From: Lentzea atacamensis
Lineage (GTDB): Bacteria; Actinomycetota; Actinomycetes; Mycobacteriales; Pseudonocardiaceae
Direction of reading: 5' to 3'
Assembly (NCBI RefSeq): GCF_003269295.1
Contig: NZ_QLTT01000001.1
Span: 1,775,005-1,839,004 of the forward strand
DNA: 64,000 bases
Position 1 is the stretch's first letter; each line of letters starts with the position of its first letter. Positions 17,191 through 23,951 of this stretch are shown piece after piece. The notes under the pieces are model-generated. The model did no database searches and was not told the origin of the DNA. It saw nothing but the letters and a program-made list of their open reading frames with translations. A program made the translations under genes and the position numbers.

Positions 17191-18141
17191 CTAGGCCTTG
17201 GGCGCCAAGGCGCGTACCTGCTCCACCTGGTCGCCACCGGTCGGCAGCAGCGCGATGATCGGGGTGTCGACGCCCGCGGTCTGGTACTCGGCGACGCGCG
17301 CGCGGCACTCGTCCAGCGAACCGTGCACGATCAGCGCGTCGACCACCTCGTCAGGGATGGCCTTCGACGCGGCCTTGCGGTCGCCCGCCGCCCACGCGTC
17401 GTGCATCGGGCGTAGCGCCTCGCCGCGGCCCAGCCAGTCGTGGAACGCCGCGTAGGCGGGCACGGTCAGGTAGGTGCTGATCAGCATACGTCCCAGCGCC
17501 CGCGCCGCGTCGGCGTCCTCGGTCGGGCACACGAAGATCCGGGCCGCGAGCTCCGCGTCCCCGAGCTCGCCCCGCACCTGCGCCACGTCGGAGGCGGCCA
17601 GCCAGTTGGTGATGGCGCCGTCGGCCTCGCGACCGGCGAGGCGCAGCATGTTCGGCCGCAGCGCCGCGAGCATGATCGGCACCTTCTCGGCGGGCGGGCG
17701 CTCCAGCTTGAAGCCCGACACCTTGAACGTGTCGTACTCGGCGGTGACCTTCTCGCCCGCCAGCGCGGCCTTGAGGAAACGCAGCGTGTCTCGGGTGCGC
17801 TTGAACGGCTCCTCGAACGGGATCGCGTTCCAGCGCTGCACGATCGCGGGCGACGACGAGCCGATGCCCAGCACGAACCGGCCACCGGTCACCTCGGCCA
17901 GCGTGGCCGCGGTCATCGCCAGCGTCGCGGGGCCACGCGTGTAGACGGGCGCGATCGCCGGGCCGAAGCGCAGCTCGGAGGACCACTGGGCGGCGAGCGC
18001 CAGCGGCGTGAACGCGTCGGTGCCGGTCGTCTCGGCCGACCACACGTCCGTGTAGCCGAGGCCGGCGAGCTCGGACACCAGCGCGCGGTGCTCCAGCACC
18101 GGCACGCCGATCAGCGGCAGCGTGATTCCCCAACGAGCCAT
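17191..18141 (-). CDS. LLM-class F420-dependent oxidoreductase
   Basis: 316-residue TIM-barrel luciferase-like monooxygenase or F420-dependent dehydrogenase (LPLIGVPVLEHRALVSELAGLGYTDVWSAE starts the barrel; GRFVLGIGSSSPAIV is the cofactor-side loop). Substrate is unknown. The start is ATG at 18141 preceded by GGAGGGCG. It is translationally adjacent to the TetR gene and is preceded by the palindrome at 18176-18191. The same gene order is common for xenobiotic- or acyl-CoA-responsive TetR pairs. Confidence 0.9.
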   Translation of the reverse strand: MARWGITLPLIGVPVLEHRALVSELAGLGYTDVWSAETTGTDAFTPLALAAQWSSELRFGPAIAPVYTRGPATLAMTAATLAEVTGGRFVLGIGSSSPAIVQRWNAIPFEEPFKRTRDTLRFLKAALAGEKVTAEYDTFKVSGFKLERPPAEKVPIMLAALRPNMLRLAGREADGAITNWLAASDVAQVRGELGDAELAARIFVCPTEDADAARALGRMLISTYLTVPAYAAFHDWLGRGEALRPMHDAWAAGDRKAASKAIPDEVVDALIVHGSLDECRARVAEYQTAGVDTPIIALLPTGGDQVEQVRALAPKA

Positions 18142-18175
18142 GAACGCCCTCCATGTCAGCGACCTGGCCCCACCC

Positions 18176-18191
18176 TACCGACCGGTCGGTA
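18176..18191. promoter_or_regulatory. TetR operator-like perfect palindrome
   Basis: TACCGACCGGTCGGTA is a perfect 16-bp palindrome 35 bases upstream of the oxidoreductase start. ACCGACCGGTCGGT-type sites are typical TetR targets in actinobacteria. It probably binds the TetR protein encoded second in the operon. Confidence 0.75.
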
Positions 18192-18243
18192 TGCCTTACA
18201 ACCGCAGGCTCCGCCGCGACGGGTGCGGAGCCTGCGGCGAGAC

Positions 18244-18900
18244 CTACTTCTTCCTGGCGAACGTCAGCCCGTCCGCGATCGGCACGAGCACCGACTCGAC
18301 GCGCGAGTCGTTCAGCACGAACTTGTTGAACGCGTCGATCGCGGCGGCGTTGCCCTCCGGCTGTTCCGCCGCGGCCTCGCCGTAGTAGAGGGTGTTGTCC
18401 GCGAGCAGCAGGCCACCCTGACGGAGCCGTGGCACCAGCAGGTCCCAGTAGTGGACGTACCCGACCTTGTCCGCGTCGATGAACACCAGGTCGATGACCG
18501 GCTCGTCCGGTAGCTCGGCCAGCGTCTGCGCGGCGGCGCCGAGCCGGAGGTCGATCCGGTCGCGCACGCCGGCCGCCTGCCACGCCTCCTCGGCGATCGC
18601 GGTCCACTCGGCGGAGATGTCGCAGGTGATGACCTTGCCGTGCGGGGGAAGCGCCTGCGCGAGCGCGAGCGTGGAGTACCCGGTGTACGTGCCGACCTCG
18701 ACCACCGTCTGCGCGCCGGTGATCTTGACCAGCAGGGACAGCAGGACCGCCTGCTCGTGCGGGATCTGCATCTCCGCCGAGTCGCCGAGCTCCAGCGTCC
18801 GCGCGATCAGCTTCTCCTGCACCGCATTGGGCTGGCCTGCCTGTTGGCGCACGTACTGGTAGATCTGCGGGGTCATGACCACGGTCTTGAAGTCGTTCAC
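18244..18900 (-). CDS. Cation-dependent O-methyltransferase (CCoAOMT/COMT-like)
   Basis: 218-residue class I SAM methyltransferase of the caffeoyl-CoA/catechol O-methyltransferase family. Motif I is VVEVGTYTGYST. The metal-binding residues are in FIDADKVGY (Asp) and LLADNTLYYG (Asp-Asn). The family methylates vicinal-diol aromatics with Mg2+. The GTG start at 18900 follows GAGAAGG; an upstream extension would overlap the preceding gene. It lies 13 bases behind the 251-residue protein and is the last gene of the ammonia-lyase operon, so a catechol made by that operon is the expected substrate (inference). Confidence 0.9.
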   Translation of the reverse strand: MNDFKTVVMTPQIYQYVRQQAGQPNAVQEKLIARTLELGDSAEMQIPHEQAVLLSLLVKITGAQTVVEVGTYTGYSTLALAQALPPHGKVITCDISAEWTAIAEEAWQAAGVRDRIDLRLGAAAQTLAELPDEPVIDLVFIDADKVGYVHYWDLLVPRLRQGGLLLADNTLYYGEAAAEQPEGNAAAIDAFNKFVLNDSRVESVLVPIADGLTFARKK

Positions 18901-18913
18901 GCGCGGCCTTCTC

Positions 18914-19669
18914 TCATAGTCGGGTGACGAGCGTCCTGAGTGTGTCGCTGTACTCGGGCCGCAGCGGGTGCTCCTCGAGGTCACGACCGATGGCTGACAG
19001 GACGGCGGCGCGGTGTGCGCGGTAGCGGCTCAGGCACACGTTCTCCCGGCTGACGAGGAAGAACTCGTCGAACCGGTCGCGCTCGGCGTCGGTGGTGGGC
19101 ACCTGTGTGCGTCCCGACTCGCGCAGCAGCGAGTTGCCGCAGGGCACGAGTCTGCGCATGACCTCCATGTGTGCCAACAGGTTCGCCTTGCTCGCGGAGG
19201 AAAGCGGTGCGGCCGCCACGGGCCCCAGTGCGGTACGCGCCCGGCGCAGCAGGCCGGGCAGGGGCTCGTAGTCACGCGCCCACCGTCCGCTGAACGCCGG
19301 GTCGAACGCCATCATCATCGGCCGGATGACGTCCTCGTACACCTCACGGGAACAACTGCCCGAATAGGCAAGCATCACCGAGTACGCGTCATATCCAAGC
19401 GCAGCGAGGCGGACTAGTTGCGAATCAGGCTCGCGTATCAACCGATCGAGTGAAGCCGAAAGAAACCTCCAGACCAGAAATGCGCCGTGATGGCCGAGAA
19501 ACCACCGGTGGACGGCACGGTCCACCGGATCTTCCGGCGCGTTGATGACGATCGGCAGCTGATAGCAGCCGGTGCACGGAATCAGTTCCGAGCCCGGCAT
19601 CGGCAGCCGCAGCACCGGCAGGTCGACGTGAATGCGACCCCAGGCGGGCGCACAGGCCGGAGCGCTCAT
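18914..19669 (-). CDS. Unrecognised 251-residue enzyme-like protein; candidate tyrosine hydroxylase
   Basis: I cannot assign this confidently. Visible landmarks are CTGC at about 32-35, VHRWFLGHHGAFLVWRF near 53-70, YSGSCSREVYEDVIRP near 100-115, FSGRWARDYEPL near 122-133 and a C-terminal His/Arg-rich helical region. The His-rich W/F helix and all-alpha character recall heme-dependent aromatic oxygenases (tyrosine 3-hydroxylases of the LmbB2/SfmD type), which would fit a gene between an aromatic ammonia-lyase and a catechol O-methyltransferase. This is a hypothesis from memory and context. The ATG overlaps the lyase stop (ATGA), so the two are translationally coupled. Confidence 0.6.
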   Translation of the reverse strand: MSAPACAPAWGRIHVDLPVLRLPMPGSELIPCTGCYQLPIVINAPEDPVDRAVHRWFLGHHGAFLVWRFLSASLDRLIREPDSQLVRLAALGYDAYSVMLAYSGSCSREVYEDVIRPMMMAFDPAFSGRWARDYEPLPGLLRRARTALGPVAAAPLSSASKANLLAHMEVMRRLVPCGNSLLRESGRTQVPTTDAERDRFDEFFLVSRENVCLSRYRAHRAAVLSAIGRDLEEHPLRPEYSDTLRTLVTRL

Positions 19670-21177
19670 CGCTCACCCTCCACTTCGGACGCAATGGTGT
19701 CGAGAAGAACGGCGGCACGGCGGAGCTCGGTGTCAAGTGGCCGATCTTCGGCGATCGGCGGAACTTCGGCGGCGATCCGGTCGAACACCTCCGCGAGCCG
19801 TGGCGCCCGCGGACGGCGTGCCCCGACGTGAACCGCCTGGCGCAACCCGATCGCCAGCCCGGCGTGCAGGTAGCGCAGCAGCCCCACCTGGTCGAGCGCG
19901 GTGAACGCGGCCTGGGTGCCGAACGGGACGACGTCCTGGTTGTGCAGGTTCGTCGGCAGGCTCTGCACCGAGGCGGGCGTGGCGGCACGGCGCATCGCGG
20001 CGACCGTCGCGGTCGTGCAGAGCTGCACGCCCTGCAACGCGTGGTGCTGACCGGGCAGCGGGCTGAGCATCGGCGGCAGACCGCCCGTGCGGTGCGGATC
20101 GACCAGCAGGTCGAGCTGACGTTCGGCCAGGTTGCCCAGCTGCACCAGCGCGACGTTGAGCTGGTCGGCGGCGAAGGCGCTGGGCTGACCGAAGAAGTTG
20201 CCGCCGTGCACCACCTCCCCGCTCTCCGGGAAGAACAACGGGTTGTCGCTCACGCCGTTGAGGTCGCGGCGCACCACGTCCTCGGCATGCCGCACGCTCG
20301 TCCCGGCCGCGCCGATCAGCTGTGGTGTGCAACGGATGCTGTACGCCTCCTGCAACGGGCGCTCACCGGACGGCGCGCTGCCCGCGAGCCAGGTGCGCAG
20401 CGCGGCACCGGTCTCCGCGACGTCCGGATGCCCGAACGCGGCCAGCAGCCCCGCCGACGTGAACTCCTGACCGCAGCCGAGGACGTCGGTCATCAAGGCG
20501 GACAACAACTCCGCGATCCGGTGCGATCGTTTGGCCTGTGCGACAGCGAGTCCGAGCGCTGCGGCGGTCACCGAAATGCCGTTCACCAGCGCGAGCGCGT
20601 CACGCCCGTCGAGCTCCAGTTCCCGCAGCCCGGCTCTGCCGAGCGCGTCCGCCGCGGGCATGAGCTGACCTTGGAAATACGCGTTCCCGTTACCGCGCAA
20701 CGCATGCGCGACGTAGGCCAGCGGCTGGAGGTCACCGCTCGCGCCGACCGAACCCAGACGTGGCACGGCGGGGGCGAATTCCGTGCCCAGCACGGCGATC
20801 AGCGCGGTGACGACGTGCTCCGACACGCCGGACCGTCCTCGTGCCAGCGAGAACAGCCGCGCCAGGACGGCCGCGCGAGCGACAGCGGGTGGCATCAGCT
20901 CGCCATGGCCGACGATGTGGTGAATGATCGTGTTGTCGCTCTGCGCGGCGCCGTCCGCGCGGCCCGCGAACTCGACGAGCGGCCCGAAACCCGTTGTGAC
21001 ACCGTAGATCGCGCGTCCGGAGCCGCTCATCTCCCGCACGAACTCACGGCAGCGGGCGACACGTGCTCTCACCTCGCCGGGAAGATCGACGTGCAGTGGA
21101 CCGCGGGCCAGTTCCAGCTGTGCGGGTTCGAGTGCCGCCGCCAGGTTCACGGCAGCGGAAGAGGTTCCGACAGGCAC
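19666..21177 (-). CDS. MIO-type aromatic amino acid ammonia-lyase or aminomutase
   Basis: 503-residue member of the HAL/PAL/TAL family. The Ala146-Ser147-Gly148 triad in GSVGASGDLQPLAYVAH cyclises to the MIO electrophile, and Tyr58 (IYGVTTGFGPL) is the catalytic loop tyrosine. The substrate-selectivity pair aligns to H87-I88 (IIHHIVGHGEL). His at the first position is the tyrosine-preferring state (His-Leu in bacterial TAL), whereas HAL has Ser-His and PAL Phe-Leu. Tyrosine ammonia-lyase or 2,3-aminomutase is therefore more likely than histidase. GTG start at 21177 with AGGAGG seven bases upstream. First gene of a three-gene operon. Confidence 0.92.
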   Translation of the reverse strand: MPVGTSSAAVNLAAALEPAQLELARGPLHVDLPGEVRARVARCREFVREMSGSGRAIYGVTTGFGPLVEFAGRADGAAQSDNTIIHHIVGHGELMPPAVARAAVLARLFSLARGRSGVSEHVVTALIAVLGTEFAPAVPRLGSVGASGDLQPLAYVAHALRGNGNAYFQGQLMPAADALGRAGLRELELDGRDALALVNGISVTAAALGLAVAQAKRSHRIAELLSALMTDVLGCGQEFTSAGLLAAFGHPDVAETGAALRTWLAGSAPSGERPLQEAYSIRCTPQLIGAAGTSVRHAEDVVRRDLNGVSDNPLFFPESGEVVHGGNFFGQPSAFAADQLNVALVQLGNLAERQLDLLVDPHRTGGLPPMLSPLPGQHHALQGVQLCTTATVAAMRRAATPASVQSLPTNLHNQDVVPFGTQAAFTALDQVGLLRYLHAGLAIGLRQAVHVGARRPRAPRLAEVFDRIAAEVPPIAEDRPLDTELRRAAVLLDTIASEVEGER

Positions 21178-21330
21178 GAGGCCTCCTGTGGACGTTTTTG
21201 GGGAGCCTCTCGCGACGATCCCCGTTGACCTGTCGGCGAGGAAGGGCCTGAACGCACTACCCGAACAAATATCGGTACTTGGTTCCTACCCGTGGCGGTA
21301 GTTGTTGTCCGTTGACAGTGCAGGGCGTTT

Positions 21331-22056
21331 TCAGCCGTCCTCCTGCGTGATCAGCCCACCGGACCGGTGATCGAACTCTCCGCTCACGATTCGGGCCAAA
21401 AGAGCGGCCGACTGCTCCACCGGGGTGAACCTGCCCCCGTCGCGCTGAGACCTTGCCCACTGCGCGATCCGGCGCAGGTGCGGGTCGTCCGTCTCCAGGT
21501 CGCAGCCGCGACTCATGAGGCCGGCGTCGACCATGCCGGGGTCGTAGCTCAGCACCGCGATCGGCCGTCGTCTGAGCTCGATCGCGAGGTTCTCGGTCAG
21601 CTTGATCACGGCCGCCTTCGACACGGAATACGCCGTGACGTAAGGCCATCGGTGCACGCCGGCGTTGCTGACGACGTTGATGATCCGCCCGCTCGTCATG
21701 GTGCGGATCGCGGCGTTCGCGGCGAACGCGGTGCCACGGAGGTTCACCTCGAACGTGCGCCACCACTCGTTCTCGTCGACCTGCCACGTCGGCCCGACCG
21801 GCCCGCCGAGCGCACCGTTGTTGACCAGCACGTCGATCCCGCCGAGGCTCTCGACGAGCTTCGGGGTCGCGCCGGGGTCGCCGAGGTCGGCGACGTGCGC
21901 CTCGACGTCGACGCCCTTCGCCCTGAGCTCGGTTTCCGCAGTCCGCAGCGCGATCTCGTCGCGTCCGGTGATGACGAGCTGGTGCCCTTGCGCGCCAATG
22001 GCTTCGCTGAACGCCCTGCCGAGCTCCTTGGCGCCGCCGGTGATCAGGACTCGCAC
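21331..22056 (-). CDS. Short-chain dehydrogenase/reductase
   Basis: 241-residue classical SDR. The nucleotide-binding motif is TGGAKELG (Gly pattern slightly altered), with NNGA at about 80, catalytic Ser in NVVSNAGV, and YSVSK (Tyr/Lys) near 145-149. The GTG start lies inside the 3' end of the decayed CoA-ligase remnant and overlaps its stop region. It is about 150 bp upstream of the ammonia-lyase operon in the same direction, so it may belong to the same pathway. Substrate not predictable. Confidence 0.88.
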   Translation of the reverse strand: MRVLITGGAKELGRAFSEAIGAQGHQLVITGRDEIALRTAETELRAKGVDVEAHVADLGDPGATPKLVESLGGIDVLVNNGALGGPVGPTWQVDENEWWRTFEVNLRGTAFAANAAIRTMTSGRIINVVSNAGVHRWPYVTAYSVSKAAVIKLTENLAIELRRRPIAVLSYDPGMVDAGLMSRGCDLETDDPHLRRIAQWARSQRDGGRFTPVEQSAALLARIVSGEFDHRSGGLITQEDG

Positions 22057-22365
22057 TCGTCCGCTTCCTTCAGCGACCGGTGCGGAATCTTGCCCGAGAC
22101 CGACTTCGGTATCTCTGCCACGAGCTCAACTTGGCGCACGTTCTTGAAAGGCGCCACCTCCGCCGCCACGAACGCCATCAACTCGTCCGCGGTGACGTCG
22201 CCTTCCGTCACCACAAAGGCTTTGGGGTGCCTGGCCGTTAACCCGATCGGGCGCGGGCGTCTCGTACTTGATCATTTCTTTGATGCGGCCGACGACGCGG
22301 AACCGGCCGTTGTGGACACGCACGAGATCACCGGCGCGCAACCATCCGTCCACGAAGGCCCGTCG
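22044..22365 (-). pseudogene. Remnant of a 4-coumarate-CoA ligase-like acyl-CoA synthetase
   Basis: Two pieces of the ANL-superfamily C-terminal region are visible in different frames. The first (about 22365-22261) reads GWLRAGDLVRVHNGRFRVVG then RIKEMIKYE, matching the GWLxTGD...GRxKExIKYKG hinge motif. The second (about 22232-22044) reads RHPKAFVVTEGDVTADELMA... and ends PKSVSGKIPHRSL, which includes the catalytic-Lys motif xxSGKIxR. About 40-50 residues that normally link the two (the GYQVAPAELE region) are missing, the frame shifts, and everything upstream, including the adenylation core, is gone. It sits next to a TAL-like lyase and an O-methyltransferase, which suggests a former phenylpropanoyl-CoA pathway. 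Confidence 0.8.
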
Positions 22366-22388
22366 CGGGGCACTTGCCGCTCCGGAAT

Positions 22389-22421
22389 CCACACCGCCGG
22401 GCCTCATGCCCGGCGGTGTGG
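22389..22421 (-). terminator. Hairpin terminator behind the M23 peptidase gene
   Basis: Perfect 14-bp stem CCACACCGCCGGGC / GCCCGGCGGTGTGG with a 5-nt loop, ten bases beyond the peptidase stop. There is no U-tract. Confidence 0.75.
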
Positions 22422-22431
22422 CGGGAGACGA

Positions 22432-23235
22432 CTAGAGCGTGACGCCGCGCGCGGCCAGCCAGCCCACCGGGTTGACCTTCTGAGACCCACCGACCCACAC
22501 CTCGAAGTGCAGGTGCGGCCCAGTCGACTGCCCGCGGTTGCCGATCGTCGCGATCTGCTGCCCGGCCTTGACCTTCGCACCCTGCGGCACGTCGATGGTG
22601 TTCATGTGCCCGTAGACGGTGATCGTCCCGTCCTCGTGCTGCACCCGGACCCACAACCCGAACCCGGACGCCGGCCCGGCCTCGACCACCGTGCCGTCCA
22701 TGACCGACACGATCGGCGTGCCGATGGCGTTGGCGATGTCGACACCGTTGTGGCTCGTACCCCACCTTGCACCGAAGCCGGACGTGAAGCTTCCCTGCGC
22801 GGGCCGCACGCACTTGGGCCGCCGCGCCTCAGCCTCGGCGGCGAGGCGAGCCTGCTCGGCCTTGACGGCCTCCTGGCGCTTCGCATAAGCGCCTTCTGCG
22901 GACTTGAGCGCCTCGCGGACGTTGAACTGCACCTCGATCTGCTCGGCCTGCAGCAGCTTGAGCGTCTCCGAGCTGGTGTTCAGCGAGTGAACCGTGCGGA
23001 TCGCCTCTGGTTGCTGCGCGGTCATGGCGGCCGCGAGATCCTTTGTCGCGGCTACCGGCACGATGCGGTCAACGGGAGTGACCGTGGCCATCGCCTGGGT
23101 GAAACCTGCGCCGGCCAGGGCGCCCGCGGCGACAACCGCCGCTACGGCCTTCTTGCGGTCCAGGTCCACTCTGGCGATGACGTCCACCAGCGGACCCTTC
23201 GTCCTCGCTCGATGCCGTGCCAAAACTGCCTCCAT
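22432..23235 (-). CDS. Exported M23 (LytM-type) metallopeptidase
   Basis: 267 residues. A hydrophobic N-terminal segment at about 28-50 (KKAVAAVVAAGALAGAGF) suggests export or membrane anchoring. It is followed by a coiled-coil-like stretch (80-140) and a C-terminal LytM domain with zinc ligands in SHNGVDIAN (His, Asp) and HLHFEVW (His-x-His). Such enzymes cut peptidoglycan cross-links or act as amidase activators. It stands alone between two terminators or long non-coding stretches. Confidence 0.9.
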   Translation of the reverse strand: MEAVLARHRARTKGPLVDVIARVDLDRKKAVAAVVAAGALAGAGFTQAMATVTPVDRIVPVAATKDLAAAMTAQQPEAIRTVHSLNTSSETLKLLQAEQIEVQFNVREALKSAEGAYAKRQEAVKAEQARLAAEAEARRPKCVRPAQGSFTSGFGARWGTSHNGVDIANAIGTPIVSVMDGTVVEAGPASGFGLWVRVQHEDGTITVYGHMNTIDVPQGAKVKAGQQIATIGNRGQSTGPHLHFEVWVGGSQKVNPVGWLAARGVTL

Positions 23236-23902
23236 GCACTCGGGGGAGTTCGGCTAACCGCTGGTGTGCCTCGGCTTCGGGGGCCGGGCGTGGTGCAGGG
23301 CGTGTTGGTGCTCTGCGGCGGGCTGGGGAGGCCCTGTCGGACTGGACCGTTTCGGGGGAGATCCGTGTCCTTGCGGTTATCGAACCGTGACATGCAGCGG
23401 TGAACGTAACCTCGCGTCACCGACAGGAGCAAGCCAAGTGGGCATTTAGGTGATGAGGGCCACGATTGGTAACACACCGTAGTTGAGTCGTGGTGGGGTT
23501 GATCAACGGGCTTTAGACCAATCCCGTTCTTGGCGTTTGTACTGGTCAGTCGCTTTATCGTGAAAGCTTTGCGGCTGGGTTTGGCTGGACAGGTGCGGCT
23601 GCGTGGTTACGAGGCGTGCTTGGCTCGTTGCGGGGTCGCCTTTGGGGCTCGCGCTTGGTGCGGGGTGGTTGCGCGGGGCTGCTGGCGGCTGTTCCAGCGG
23701 AGGGGTTCGTGCTGTGCGTCGGCTCCCCTTGAGCAGGTGGCGCGCGGGCCGTTACCGAGCTTTGGTTGCGTCAACAAGGCCACAGCGGAGTGCGCACGGC
23801 CCAACGGGCGCCCTCCACCCGCCACAGCTCCCACCCAGTGCGCCACCAGCGGGGTACGCGACCCTGCCAAGCGCCACCCACTCACCACCTGGACAAAGCA
23901 AA
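23236..23902. other. 667-bp stretch with no convincing gene
   Basis: Reading frames here lack coding-type third-position bias and recognisable motifs. The segment is G/T-rich on the plus strand and contains the short inverted repeat CGGTT-ATCG-AACCG near 23373. It contains the promoter and leader of the M23 peptidase. I looked for the conserved core of a ydaO (c-di-AMP) riboswitch, which often precedes actinobacterial cell-wall hydrolases, and could not recognise it. Confidence 0.5.
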
Positions 23903-23940
23903 GGGCCGTCGGACGCATCTGGCGTCCGACGGCCCCGCAA
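23903..23940 (-). terminator. Rho-independent terminator of the PBP gene
   Basis: Perfect 14-bp stem GGGCCGTCGGACGC / GCGTCCGACGGCCC with a 5-nt loop. On the minus strand it is followed by TTTGCTTTG. It lies 17 bases beyond the PBP stop. Confidence 0.85.
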
Positions 23941-23951
23941 TCAATCAGGCT

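Noticed and set aside
23236..23530. ydaO (c-di-AMP) riboswitch upstream of the M23 peptidase
   Set aside because: Expected by analogy, but I could not find the conserved core on the minus strand.
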